DNA from: an uncultured Lachnospiraceae bacterium
Lineage (GTDB): Bacteria > Bacillota > Clostridia > Lachnospirales > Lachnospiraceae
Reading direction: 5' to 3'
Assembly (NCBI GenBank): GCA_904395845.1
Contig: CAJFOH010000032.1
Coordinates: 1 to 37,886, forward strand
Length of the DNA: 37,886 nucleotides
Shown here: positions 1-9,789 of the stretch, one piece after another
Position numbering within the stretch: the first letter of the stretch is position 1
Layout of the letters: each line of letters begins with the position of its first letter
The notes under the pieces: model-generated
Database searches by the model: none
The model's input: the letters and a program-made list of their open reading frames with translations, nothing else
Told to the model about the DNA's origin: nothing
Made by a program: the position numbers and the translations under genes

Positions 1-73
1 AAAGGTAGAAGTAGTGTATATCACTTCTTCTACCTTAAATGAAATAAAAGGATTAAAGAAAAGGAAGAAGATT

Positions 74-1057
74 ATGAGGCTAGGAAAAGTTTCATATAAT
101 ACATTAAAAAAAAGTATTTTAAGACCAATTACACCAAGAAGAAAAGAAGTTCTTGTAGGTGCAGGAATTGGAAGGGACAGCTCCGTACTTTCATGGGATA
201 AAGACGGAGTTTTTGTTATGTCCGTAAATTCCATCTGTCTAGATAGTAGAAAAGCACCTATCTTTGCATTTTATCGTGTTGTAAATGATTTATTTGCAAG
301 TAGTGCTACTCCAATTGCAATTTCTGTTGAGATTATATTTCCTAAAAAAAGCGAAGAAATGCGTATGCTACAATGGATGAAGCAGTTAGATGAGTTATGC
401 CAAGCACACAATATGGAAATTATTGGTGGTCATACAACAGTTTCCATGGCAGTAACTATGCCAATATTATCATTAACAGCCATAGGAAAAAGAGAAGAAA
501 AAATACTAGAGGGTGCAAAGGCTGGACAAGATATTGTTATTACAAAGACAGTTGGATTAGAAGGAAGTTATCTAATTGCACATTATAAAAAAGAAGAGTT
601 ATTAAAGAGATATCGAGAGGAATTTTTAGATGGTGCAGAACGTTTTATTAGCAAATTAAGTTGCCAAAAGGAATGTGAGATAGCTAGAAAACTTGGAGTA
701 TCTGCAATGCATAATCTATCAGAAGGTGGAGTGTTTGGAGGATTATGGGAGCTACTTGATGGAGCAAATGTTGGAATGAATATTGATTTAAAGAAAATCC
801 CAATGGATCAACGAACCGTAGAGGTTAGTGAATATTTTAATGTGAATCCATACTATCTACTATCTGGTGGTTCTATGCTTATGACAACTAATAATGGAAA
901 TCAATTAGTAGAGGCGTTGCATAACGAGGGAATTGATGCAGTTGTTATTGGAAAAGTGACAGGGGGCAATGATAGAATTATTGTAAATGAAGAGGAACAG
1001 CGATTTTTAGATTTACCAAAACAAGATGAAATCTATAAATTAGATATTATTGGTTAA
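74..1057 (+). CDS. AIR synthase-related / HypE-like protein
   Basis: ORF 14..1057; start at ATG 74 (MRLGKVSYNTL...) looks more natural than 14. Contains GAGIGRDSSVLSW, IIGGHTTVS and NLSEGGVFGGLWEL, resembling AIRS/AIRS_C (PurM/HypE) domains. Confidence 0.7.
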   Translation: MRLGKVSYNTLKKSILRPITPRRKEVLVGAGIGRDSSVLSWDKDGVFVMSVNSICLDSRKAPIFAFYRVVNDLFASSATPIAISVEIIFPKKSEEMRMLQWMKQLDELCQAHNMEIIGGHTTVSMAVTMPILSLTAIGKREEKILEGAKAGQDIVITKTVGLEGSYLIAHYKKEELLKRYREEFLDGAERFISKLSCQKECEIARKLGVSAMHNLSEGGVFGGLWELLDGANVGMNIDLKKIPMDQRTVEVSEYFNVNPYYLLSGGSMLMTTNNGNQLVEALHNEGIDAVVIGKVTGGNDRIIVNEEEQRFLDLPKQDEIYKLDIIG

Positions 1058-1092
1058 TGGCAATAATAAAAAAGTAAGAGAAAGGAATTGCT

Positions 1093-1593
1093 ATGAATAT
1101 TATATTATTTGAACCAGAAATCCCAGCAAATACAGGAAATATAGGAAGAACTTGCGTGGCAACAGGGACAAGTTTGCATTTAATTGAACCATTAGGATTT
1201 CGTATTACAGAAAAGGCAGTAAAACGGGCAGGTATGGATTATTGGGATCAATTAGACTTACATATTTATGATAACTTTGAAGATTTCTTACAGAAAAATC
1301 CAAATGCAAAAATTTATATGGGAACCACAAAAGCGAAGAAAACGTACACAGAGGTATCCTATGAGCCAGATTGTTTTCTTATGTTTGGGAAAGAAAGTGC
1401 AGGAATCCCAGAAGAAATATTAGTAGACTATGAAGAAACGTCTATTCGTATTCCAATGAATTCTAATATTCGTTCTTTAAATCTTTCCAATTCTGTAGCA
1501 ATTGTTTTATATGAAGCATTAAGACAAAATCAGTTTTTAAATATGGAATTAGAAGGTGATTTGCACCGTTTACATTGGAAAGGTGACAAATAA
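1093..1593 (+). CDS. trmL: tRNA (cytidine(34)-2'-O)-methyltransferase, SPOUT family
   Basis: MNIILFEPEIPANTGNIGRTCVATGTSLHLIEPLGF, MFGKESAGIPEEIL and IPMNSNIRSLNLSNSVAIVLYEALRQ motifs characteristic of TrmL. Confidence 0.93.
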   Translation: MNIILFEPEIPANTGNIGRTCVATGTSLHLIEPLGFRITEKAVKRAGMDYWDQLDLHIYDNFEDFLQKNPNAKIYMGTTKAKKTYTEVSYEPDCFLMFGKESAGIPEEILVDYEETSIRIPMNSNIRSLNLSNSVAIVLYEALRQNQFLNMELEGDLHRLHWKGDK

Positions 1594-1729
1594 ACAAAAA
1601 TTTAACGAAAAAATATTGCAAAACATTCATTACTTTCTTATAATATAAGGGTTAATAAAAAAATGGAAATTCCTACGAGTAAACAATAGGATTTCTTAAA
1701 ACAGTAGAATACAACGATATGAGGGAATC

Positions 1730-2386
1730 ATGGAAAAACAGTATATTTTATTTGATTTAGACGGAACACTTACAGACCCCATGGAGGGTATTACAAAGTC
1801 GGTTCAGTATGCATTAAAAAAGTTTAATATTGAAGTTGAAAATTTAGAGAAATTAACTTCATTTATTGGTCCACCATTAAAACAAGGATTTATGGAGCAA
1901 TATGGATTTAGCGAAGAAGACGCATTAAAAGCAGTAGAGTTATCAAGAGAATATTTTGTGCCAATTGGAATGTATGAGAATCAAATATATCCTGGAATTC
2001 GAGAAATGCTAGAAAATCTAAAAGAAGCTGGAAAAACATTACTTGTTGCTACATCAAAGCCAGTTGATTTTGCAGAAAAGATTTTAGAGCATTTTGGAAT
2101 TGAGGAATATTTTGAATATGTTTCGGGTAGTTCATTAACGCAGGAAAGAACTACGAAAGAAGAAGTAATTGCTCATTTATTAGAAGAAGAACAATTGGTA
2201 GACATGACAGAACTAATTATGGTTGGAGATAGAAAGTATGACATCCTAGGAGCAAAAGAGTTTGGGATTAAATCCGTTGGTGTATTATATGGATATGGCT
2301 CCTATGGTGAATTGAAAAAAGCAGGTGCTGATTATATTGTAAAATCAGTAAGTGAATTAGAAGATTTATTATTAAGAGAAGATTAG
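1730..2386 (+). CDS. HAD family hydrolase, phosphoglycolate phosphatase-like
   Basis: FDLDGTLTDPMEGITKSVQYAL, ATSKP, MVGDRKYDILGAKEFGIKSVGVLYGYGS: HAD motifs I-IV. Confidence 0.88.
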   Translation: MEKQYILFDLDGTLTDPMEGITKSVQYALKKFNIEVENLEKLTSFIGPPLKQGFMEQYGFSEEDALKAVELSREYFVPIGMYENQIYPGIREMLENLKEAGKTLLVATSKPVDFAEKILEHFGIEEYFEYVSGSSLTQERTTKEEVIAHLLEEEQLVDMTELIMVGDRKYDILGAKEFGIKSVGVLYGYGSYGELKKAGADYIVKSVSELEDLLLRED

Positions 2387-2404
2387 TGAATAAATAGGTA
2401 TATT

Positions 2405-3130
2405 ATGTTAGATATTATTATGGAAGATGAGCATATTCTTGTCGTAAGAAAGAAAGCAGGAATAGAATCTCAAAGTGGAAAGTCATTTGCAATGGATTTA
2501 GCAAGTGAAATAAAAACATATTTAACAAGAAAAAGCAAAGAGAAAACACCAGCTTATGTAGGTGTGATTCATCGATTGGATCGCCAAGTATCTGGTGTAA
2601 TGGTATATGCAAAAACAAAAAAAGCAGCCGCTCATTTAAGCAAGCAAGTACAAGATGGTACAATGAAAAAGTACTATTATGCCCTCCTTTGTGGCACGCC
2701 GAAAGAAAAAAGTGGTACACTTGTAGACTATTTGCTTACCGATAAAAGAAACAATGTGACAACAGTAGTGGATAAGCATACACAAGGAGCAAAATATGCA
2801 GAATTATTCTATGAAGTTTGTCCTATGAACGATTGGTCGGAAGTAGATGTACTAGCTAAGAAGTACCCAGAAGAAATAAAAGACACAACCCTTGTAAAAG
2901 TACATCTTATTACTGGAAGACAACATCAAATTCGAGTACAGTTTTCTAGTAGGAATTTATCACTATTTGGAGATAAAAAGTATAACAAGCATTACAATCA
3001 AGGTTTTAATGAAAAAAGAGTAGAAGCAATTGGATTGTGTGCTTGTCAGTTATCATTTGTTCACCCAATAACAAATAAGGAAATGACATTTTACTATGAA
3101 AAAAATACCAATAAGAAATCACTCTCCTAG
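2405..3130 (+). CDS. RluA-family pseudouridine synthase
   Basis: VIHRLDRQVSGVMVYAKTKKAAAHLSKQ (catalytic HRLDxxxSG) and LITGRQHQIRVQFSS. Confidence 0.92.
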   Translation: MLDIIMEDEHILVVRKKAGIESQSGKSFAMDLASEIKTYLTRKSKEKTPAYVGVIHRLDRQVSGVMVYAKTKKAAAHLSKQVQDGTMKKYYYALLCGTPKEKSGTLVDYLLTDKRNNVTTVVDKHTQGAKYAELFYEVCPMNDWSEVDVLAKKYPEEIKDTTLVKVHLITGRQHQIRVQFSSRNLSLFGDKKYNKHYNQGFNEKRVEAIGLCACQLSFVHPITNKEMTFYYEKNTNKKSLS

Positions 3131-3201
3131 AGAATAGAAGTTGTTTTTTCGTCTATACTATTAGTGTACAAAACATAAATAGTAAGGGGACAAAAGATAC
3201 G

Positions 3202-4230
3202 ATGACTAGGAAACAAAAGAGAGCAATATTCTTTATAGGAACTACTGGTGTAGTCTATTTCGTATTTCGATACTTACTACCCTTAGTAGTTCCTTTTTTA
3301 TTTGCAGTATTACTTGCCTATGGAATTTGGAAGCCAGCAAAATTTATTAGTAAGAAATTCCATATATCAGAAACCATTAGTGGTATTTTTATTTTAATTT
3401 TTATATCCACTATTTTTGTGGGAATATTATATATTGTTGGTGGACTTCTTATAGGGCAAATAGAAACCTTTGTGGATAAACTACCTGAGTATAGCGATAG
3501 TATCATACAAAAAATAACTACTTTATGTATGAATATAGAACATTTTTTTCGGTTAAAAGATGGCTGTATGATTGGTTATTTGTATCAATTATTAGACAAT
3601 ATGGAAGTAGCAATTTTAGAAGAAATTATGCCATATATTATGAATAATTCCTTGCCATTTGTTGCTAGTATTGTAGAAATTACCACAGTATCAGCAGTTG
3701 TATTTGTTGCCACTATTTTTTGTATTCATGAGCGGGATATTATATTGAAGAAAAAAGAACAGTCTATGTATTTAAGAGAAATTAATGTAATTACAAGAAG
3801 ACTAAAAAGTGTAGGTGGTGCATATTTAAAAACGGAGCTAATTATTATGCTTCTTACAACTGCAATTTGTATGATTGGTTTAACAGTAATTGGAAATCCC
3901 TATGGTATTTTAATTGGATTGTTACTTGGAATTTTAGATGCACTACCTATTTTTGGAACAGGAACTGTTTTTATTCCTTGGGTAATTATTAGTATTATAA
4001 ATGGAAATTGGATACAAGCTGCACAGATTGGTACTATTTATGCCATTTGCTATTTTCTAAGAGAAATCTTAGAAGCAAAGTTACTTGGGGAGAGAATTGG
4101 AATGATTTCTATTGAAACAATGATAACTATGTATGTAGGATTAAAATTATTTGGTTTAATGGGATTGTTTTTAGGGCCAATCGGTTGGATTTTAATAAAA
4201 GAAATTGACAAAACGTATAATATGTCTTAA
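3202..4230 (+). CDS. AI-2E family membrane protein, sporulation protein YtvI-like
   Basis: Multi-TM protein with PIFGTGTVFIPW and GLMGLFLGPIGWILIKEI typical of YtvI/AI-2E family members in spore-formers. Confidence 0.8.
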   Translation: MTRKQKRAIFFIGTTGVVYFVFRYLLPLVVPFLFAVLLAYGIWKPAKFISKKFHISETISGIFILIFISTIFVGILYIVGGLLIGQIETFVDKLPEYSDSIIQKITTLCMNIEHFFRLKDGCMIGYLYQLLDNMEVAILEEIMPYIMNNSLPFVASIVEITTVSAVVFVATIFCIHERDIILKKKEQSMYLREINVITRRLKSVGGAYLKTELIIMLLTTAICMIGLTVIGNPYGILIGLLLGILDALPIFGTGTVFIPWVIISIINGNWIQAAQIGTIYAICYFLREILEAKLLGERIGMISIETMITMYVGLKLFGLMGLFLGPIGWILIKEIDKTYNMS

Positions 4231-4254
4231 AATAAATCCAATGTGACAATGAAA

Positions 4255-4460
4255 AGGATTAGTATATGAAACTTAGCTTTTTAGAGAGGATAGGGTTGGT
4301 GCAACTATCTAAGCAAAGACATAGAACCTACCTTGGAGTCTTCATGTGAAAGCATGACGTATTCGGCGTTAACGAAGCAATGAGTGAACGATAGTTAATT
4401 AGGGTGGTACCGCCGATAGAAGTTTCGGTCCCTTTGAATAGGGATACGAGGCTTTTTTTA
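4255..4460 (+). promoter_or_regulatory. T-box leader (tRNA-Pro responsive, inferred) upstream of proS
   Basis: T-box core AGGGTGGTACCGC at about 4401, followed by a GTCCCTttgaatAGGGAt hairpin and T-run (about 4430-4462), 5' of an aminoacyl-tRNA synthetase gene. 5' boundary approximate. Confidence 0.88.
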
Positions 4461-4559
4461 TTGTAAGAAATGTTTATACAACGATGAAGAAAATCACTAC
4501 TGATAAAATCATTGTTGCTACAAAGAAAGCCTTGTATCGAAAATTAGGAGGAAAAGGAT

Positions 4560-5996
4560 ATGGCAAAGGAAAAAAAATTAGTAGAAGCCATTACATCTAT
4601 GGATGTGGATTTTGCACAATGGTACACAGATGTTGTGAAGAAAGCAGAATTAATTGATTATTCTAGTGTAAAAGGATGTATGGTAATTAAACCAGCAGGT
4701 TATGCAATCTGGGAAAATATTCAAAAGGAATTGGATAAACGTTTTAAAGCAACTGGCGTAGAAAACGTTTATATGCCAATGTTTATTCCAGAAAGTTTAT
4801 TACAAAAGGAAAAAGACCATGTAGAAGGATTTGCACCAGAAGTAGCATGGGTAACTCATGGTGGGTTAAATGAATTACAAGAAAGAATGTGTGTAAGACC
4901 AACATCTGAAACACTATTTTGTGATTTTTATGCAAAGGATATCCAATCTTATCGTGACTTACCAAAAGTTTATAACCAATGGTGTTCTGTTGTTCGTTGG
5001 GAAAAGGAAACAAGACCATTTTTACGTTCTAGAGAATTTTTATGGCAAGAAGGACATACTGCTCATGAAACAGCAGAACAAGCAGAAGAAAGAACCATTC
5101 AAATGCTAAATTTATATGCTGATTTTTGTGAAGAAGTTCTTGCAATTCCTGTAATTAAGGGAAGAAAAACAGACAAAGAAAAGTTTGCAGGAGCAGAAGC
5201 AACCTATACAATCGAAGCATTAATGCACGATGGAAAAGCATTACAATCAGGAACAAGCCACAATTTCGGTGATGGATTTGCAAAGGCGTTTGGTATTCAA
5301 TTTACTGATAAGCAAAATAAATTACAATACGTTCATCAAACATCATGGGGACTTTCTACTCGTTTAATTGGTGGAATTATTATGGTGCATGGAGATGACA
5401 GTGGTCTTGTATTACCACCAAGAATTGCTCCAACACAAGTAATGATTATTCCAATCGCACAACATAAGGAAGGTGTTCTTGATAAGGCATATGAATTAAA
5501 GAGCCAATTAGAAGAAAACTTCCGTGTAAAAGTAGATGCGTCTGACAAAGGACCAGGATTTAAGTTTGCAGAGCAAGAAATGCGTGGTATTCCAGTTCGT
5601 ATTGAACTTGGACCAAAGGATATTGAAGCAAATCAAGGTGTGATTGTACGTCGTGATACAAGAGAAAAGATTGTAGTTTCCTTAGATGAATTAGCAGAAA
5701 AATTAGAAGAAGTATTAAATACTATTCAAGTAGATATGTTAGAGAGAGCAAGAGCTCATAGAGATAGTCATACAGTAAGTGTTACTACTTATGATGAGTT
5801 TAAAGATGCCATTGCTAATAAACCAGGATTTGTAAAAGCAATGTGGTGTGGAGATGAGGCTTGTGAAGTAAAGATTAAAGAAGAAACAACAGCAACTTCT
5901 CGTTGTATGCCATTTAAGCAAGAACAAATTTCAGGACATTGTGTATGCTGTGGAAAAGAAGCAAAAACAATGGTTTACTGGGGAAAAGCATACTAG
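4560..5996 (+). CDS. proS: Prolyl-tRNA synthetase, archaeal/eukaryotic type (no bacterial editing insertion)
   Basis: [108 protein letters not shown]. Confidence 0.97.
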   Translation: MAKEKKLVEAITSMDVDFAQWYTDVVKKAELIDYSSVKGCMVIKPAGYAIWENIQKELDKRFKATGVENVYMPMFIPESLLQKEKDHVEGFAPEVAWVTHGGLNELQERMCVRPTSETLFCDFYAKDIQSYRDLPKVYNQWCSVVRWEKETRPFLRSREFLWQEGHTAHETAEQAEERTIQMLNLYADFCEEVLAIPVIKGRKTDKEKFAGAEATYTIEALMHDGKALQSGTSHNFGDGFAKAFGIQFTDKQNKLQYVHQTSWGLSTRLIGGIIMVHGDDSGLVLPPRIAPTQVMIIPIAQHKEGVLDKAYELKSQLEENFRVKVDASDKGPGFKFAEQEMRGIPVRIELGPKDIEANQGVIVRRDTREKIVVSLDELAEKLEEVLNTIQVDMLERARAHRDSHTVSVTTYDEFKDAIANKPGFVKAMWCGDEACEVKIKEETTATSRCMPFKQEQISGHCVCCGKEAKTMVYWGKAY

Positions 5997-6009
5997 AAAA
6001 ATTGTAGTA

Positions 6010-6055
6010 GTTAAAGTGTCAAAGAAAATAAAATCGTTTCTTTTGACACTTTAAC
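6010..6055 (+). terminator. Inverted repeat / probable terminator downstream of proS
   Basis: GTTAAAGTGTCAAA-gaaa...tttc-TTTTGACACTTTAAC inverted repeat directly after the proS stop. Confidence 0.6.
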
Positions 6056-6081
6056 TTATGTTTCGTAGGAGGGAGCTAGTT

Positions 6082-7467
6082 ATGAAGTGTCCAATATGTG
6101 GAACAGAAAATAAAGACAATGCATTTGAATGTGTTGCCTGTGGTCATAGATTTAAGATAGAAGAAAAAGATATTTCTTGGGTAGAATCCATTGATTTTAC
6201 AAAGGGAATTGAGTGGGATTTGGATTTGGAAAAACCAGATATAAACTCTGTACTTGATAATCAACTTAACAAACAAGAAGAAAAAGAAATTACCATAATT
6301 CCTACCCCAAAGACAAATGTAAAAAAACAAGAAACAACTCAAATAGATAGGGAAATATTTAGTGATAATAAGAAAGAACCTATATTTAAAGAACCAAAAT
6401 ATAAGTCATATACAAAGGACGCCAATAGAGAGTCACTTGGAAAAGAAACGATAAGTAAAAAAATTACCAATTCAGAGTCAATTAAGGGAGAGTCAAGCAA
6501 TCAACAACGCATTGACAAAAAAGTTGCAAAAAATGAAATTGCAAATAAAGAGATTACAAATACAAAAGTTGCAAACAGAAAAGTTACAAACAAAAAAGTT
6601 ACAAATAAAGAAATGATTCATAAAGAATCTACAACTAGAGAGTCTGAAAGTAAAAAACCAACGAACAAGACTACTTTATCAAAACAACAAGAAACGAAAG
6701 AAATGGAATATAAGGCGAAACAAAATCGTGTAAAAATAGATAATACAGAAGATGACGGATTTGATGAAGACTTTGCAAAGAAAGTATATGGAAGTTACAC
6801 AAAAAAGTTATTTACTATTGTAGGTGTAGCTATTGTACTGGCAATCTTAGCTGTCATTGTTATGGTGGTCGGTTCAATGAATAAAAATAAGAATAATTTT
6901 TATACTCCAAATGAATCATCTTCCAAAGAAATAGTTTCCAATGAATCAAAATCCAATGAAGATACTTCAAATGAGCAATTACAAGATACCAATGAATCAA
7001 GTATGAAAGAAGATAGTACAGCTGAAAATACTTCAAATGAAAATACTTCAGGTGAGGATACTTCAAGCCAAGGCCAGTTAGAAGACGGAACAATTATTAT
7101 TGATAATAAGTATGAAGCAGTAGTTACCAATGGTACCATTTCTATTACGAAATATTTGGGAAATGAGGCAGTTGTTCAAGTTCCAGCCACTTACAACCAA
7201 ACTCCTATTAAAACTATTGAGAAAGAAGCATTTAAGGATAAAACATCCGTTACTTCTATTATCATTGAAGAAGGAGTGGAAATAATAGGTGTGGACGCAT
7301 TCTATGGATGTAGCAGTTTAACAAGTATTTTCTTGCCAGCTTCTATTAAAGACATTGGGGAAGGAGCATTTAATTATTGTGGACCATTGACTATATTGTG
7401 TAAAGAAAATACTTACGCTTTTAGCTTTGCACAAAGATGGAATGTACCGATACACATACAGCCATAA
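6082..7467 (+). CDS. Zinc-ribbon protein with low-complexity linker, one TM helix and an extracellular BspA-type (LRR_5) repeat
   Basis: N-term CPICGTENKDNAFECVACGHRF; TM LFTIVGVAIVLAILAVIVMVV; C-term EKEAFKDKTSVTSIIIEEGVEIIGVDAFYGCSSLTSIFLPASIKDIGEGAFNYC. Start at 6082 preferred to 6058. Confidence 0.8.
   Translation: MKCPICGTENKDNAFECVACGHRFKIEEKDISWVESIDFTKGIEWDLDLEKPDINSVLDNQLNKQEEKEITIIPTPKTNVKKQETTQIDREIFSDNKKEPIFKEPKYKSYTKDANRESLGKETISKKITNSESIKGESSNQQRIDKKVAKNEIANKEITNTKVANRKVTNKKVTNKEMIHKESTTRESESKKPTNKTTLSKQQETKEMEYKAKQNRVKIDNTEDDGFDEDFAKKVYGSYTKKLFTIVGVAIVLAILAVIVMVVGSMNKNKNNFYTPNESSSKEIVSNESKSNEDTSNEQLQDTNESSMKEDSTAENTSNENTSGEDTSSQGQLEDGTIIIDNKYEAVVTNGTISITKYLGNEAVVQVPATYNQTPIKTIEKEAFKDKTSVTSIIIEEGVEIIGVDAFYGCSSLTSIFLPASIKDIGEGAFNYCGPLTILCKENTYAFSFAQRWNVPIHIQP
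6523..6627 (+). repeat. In-frame degenerate 15-nt tandem repeat (7 units) encoding [VIM][ATI][NKH][KRTN][KE]
   Basis: VAKNE-IANKE-ITNTK-VANRK-VTNKK-VTNKE-MIHKE read directly in the 6082-7467 CDS. Confidence 0.75.
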
Positions 7468-7518
7468 TACATATAATAGGATAGAAAACAGATATTGTTG
7501 TAACAGAAAGGAAATACT

Positions 7519-8853
7519 ATGAGCGTGGAAATGCAGATTCCAGATAAGGTATCGTTTATCATAGAAACACTAGAACAAGCAGGATTTGAAGCTTTTGCAG
7601 TTGGTGGGTGTGTAAGGGATACACTTTTGCACAGAATTCCTGGTGATTGGGATATTACAACCAATGCTTCCCCAGAACAAGTAAAACAAGTCTTTCATCG
7701 AACCATTGATACTGGGATTGAGCATGGGACGGTTACTGTTATGTTAGACAAAGAAGGATTTGAAGTGACCACATATCGCATTGATGGGGAATATGAAGAT
7801 GGTAGACATCCAAATTCAGTGGAATTTACCAATGACTTAGTAGAAGACTTAAAACGTAGAGATTTCACCATCAATGCAATGGCATATAACAAGCGAGTAG
7901 GAATTGTTGATGCATTTTCAGGAAAAGAAGATTTAAAACATGGAATCATTCGATGCGTTGGTAAAGCAACGGAACGATTTTGTGAAGATGCACTTAGAAT
8001 TTTACGAGCCATTCGTTTTTCTGCTCAATTAGGGTTTGAAATTGAAGAAGAAACGAAAAAAGCCATTGAGCAAATTGCTCCCAACTTATTAAAGGTAAGT
8101 AAGGAGCGAATCCAAGTAGAATTAGTAAAGTTACTGGTAAGTCCACATCCTGAAAAATTACTAATTGCCTATGAAACAGGTGTGACAAAGTTAATTTTTC
8201 CTGAATTTGATCATATAATGAATCAGCAACAAAACAATCCTTGCCACTGTTATACAGTAGGTATGCATACTATTGAAATGCTAAAAATAATAAAGCCTAC
8301 AAAAGTGCTTCGTTTATCCGCACTTCTCCATGATATAGGAAAGCCATTGGTTCATCAAGTAAATGATGATGGAGCAGATGTATTTCCTGACCATAATAAA
8401 GTAGGAAGTGAACGAACAAAACGTATATTGAGAGATTTACGTTTTGATAATGACACCATAGATAAAGTAAGTAAATTGGTGATGTATCATTCCCACCATT
8501 TTAAAGTAGATAAAGCAGATATAAGAAAGCTACTTTGTAACATTGGGCATGAATTGTTTCCAGATTTATTAGAACTTGCCATTGCAGATACAAAGGCAAA
8601 AAGTAATTATAAAAAGGAAGAACGTTTAAGAGAAATTGAGCAAATAAAAGTTCTTTATGAAGAAATCAAAGAGGCAAATGAGTGCGTCTGCTTAAAACAG
8701 TTGGCAGTTAGTGGAAAAGATTTAATGGACGCTGGGGTATCTCAAGGAAAGCAAATTGGAGTAATACTAAATGAGATGCTTGCTTATGTGTTAGAGCACC
8801 CAGAGGCAAATGAGAAAGAGTTTTTATTAATGCAGTGGGACTTAAAAAAATAA
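7519..8853 (+). CDS. cca: CCA tRNA nucleotidyltransferase with HD domain
   Basis: AFAVGGCVRDTLLHRIPGDWDITTNASPEQV, RRDFTINAMAYN, LRILRAIRFSAQLGFEIE, and HD motif LSALLHDIGKP. Confidence 0.95.
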   Translation: MSVEMQIPDKVSFIIETLEQAGFEAFAVGGCVRDTLLHRIPGDWDITTNASPEQVKQVFHRTIDTGIEHGTVTVMLDKEGFEVTTYRIDGEYEDGRHPNSVEFTNDLVEDLKRRDFTINAMAYNKRVGIVDAFSGKEDLKHGIIRCVGKATERFCEDALRILRAIRFSAQLGFEIEEETKKAIEQIAPNLLKVSKERIQVELVKLLVSPHPEKLLIAYETGVTKLIFPEFDHIMNQQQNNPCHCYTVGMHTIEMLKIIKPTKVLRLSALLHDIGKPLVHQVNDDGADVFPDHNKVGSERTKRILRDLRFDNDTIDKVSKLVMYHSHHFKVDKADIRKLLCNIGHELFPDLLELAIADTKAKSNYKKEERLREIEQIKVLYEEIKEANECVCLKQLAVSGKDLMDAGVSQGKQIGVILNEMLAYVLEHPEANEKEFLLMQWDLKK

Positions 8854-8874
8854 AAAAGTAAGAATCTTAAATAA

Positions 8875-8922
8875 AAATACCCAAAGGTAATGAGTGTGAA
8901 CGCTCAAACCTTTGGGTATTGT
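8875..8922 (+). terminator. Terminator hairpin between convergent cca and Crp/Fnr genes
   Basis: AATACCCAAAGGT-aa-TGAGTGtgaaCGCTCA-aa-CCTTTGGGTATT long imperfect stem. Confidence 0.7.
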
Positions 8923-8972
8923 TAGTTATTAGCAACCAAAGAATTTGCAATAGGATTTTAATGGAAATAAAA

Positions 8973-9638
8973 TTATGAGTTTTTAAATCGAAACTGATTT
9001 TTATGGAAATCCAAAATCCCCTCTTTTTTTAGTTTATTAAGTTCTGTGGACATAGCACTTCGCTCCACACAAAGAAAATCAGCCAGTTCTTGCCTACTAA
9101 ATGGAATGGAAAATATAGTTTCTTTGGAGGAAGTTGCTTCATCAGAAAGATAGGCTAGTAATTTTTCTCTTGTGGTTCGCTTGGACAAATAGCGAATTTT
9201 TTTATTTAAGAAAATATTTTTTCTGGCAAAAATTTTTAACATATTTTCAATGAGTTGATGATGGAATTTACAGGTGGAGGAACAAGTAGTTAAAATTCCA
9301 CCACAATCCAAATATAAAATAAGAGATTCTTCATTGGAAATAACACTAACAGGTAGTGGCTCTTGTTGGAAAAAAGAGAAGGTTTCACCAAATAGTTCAC
9401 CAGTACCAACATTTCCAAAAATCGTCCGATTTCCCAAAATATCTTCATACAAAATTTGAACACTTCCCTGCAATACTACACAAGTATAATGAATGGTAGT
9501 ACCAGCTAAAAAAATAATTTCATTTTTTTCATACGTTTTTGTAAATGCTTTTAAACATGGCAAAAGATGGGGTAGGTCTACTTCATGAATTCCATGAAAT
9601 AAGGGGCATTGCAATATTTTTTTATAATGTTCTGTCAT
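8973..9638 (-). CDS. Crp/Fnr family transcriptional regulator
   Basis: cNMP-like domain (LQGSVQILYEDILGNRTIFGNVGTGELFGETFSF) plus C-terminal HTH (IPFSRQELADFLCVERSAMSTELNKLKKEGILDF); divergent from hcp. Confidence 0.92.
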   Translation of the reverse strand: MTEHYKKILQCPLFHGIHEVDLPHLLPCLKAFTKTYEKNEIIFLAGTTIHYTCVVLQGSVQILYEDILGNRTIFGNVGTGELFGETFSFFQQEPLPVSVISNEESLILYLDCGGILTTCSSTCKFHHQLIENMLKIFARKNIFLNKKIRYLSKRTTREKLLAYLSDEATSSKETIFSIPFSRQELADFLCVERSAMSTELNKLKKEGILDFHKNQFRFKNS

Positions 9639-9681
9639 AAGTCACCTCATTTGTTGGAAAAACAACATATTTTTTTCTTTT

Positions 9682-9710
9682 ATTGTATTAGACTTAGATT
9701 GTAACGTCAA
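9682..9710 (-). promoter_or_regulatory. Predicted sigma-A promoter of the Crp/Fnr gene
   Basis: On the minus strand: TTGACG (9710-9705), 17-nt spacer, TACAAT (9687-9682). Confidence 0.7.
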
Positions 9711-9725
9711 GAGGGGAATCCTCTT
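9709..9725. promoter_or_regulatory. Palindromic operator candidate AAGAGG-ggaat-CCTCTT
   Basis: Perfect 6-bp arms (7/8 when extended) abutting the minus-strand -35, in the divergent hcp/Crp intergenic region. Confidence 0.55.
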
Positions 9726-9789
9726 AAGGAAAAAAATCAATGGACAATCAAAAAAAATAACAAAATGATAGATAAAAGGAGAACGCAGA

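Noticed and set aside
397-588. 63-aa ORF overlapping the AIR-synthase-like gene
   Set aside because: Out-of-frame shadow ORF in a convincingly coding region.
4783-5019. Antisense ORFs inside proS, cca, hcp, TPM and others (60-144 aa)
   Set aside because: Low-complexity translations on the opposite strand of clearly coding genes, with no recognisable motifs.
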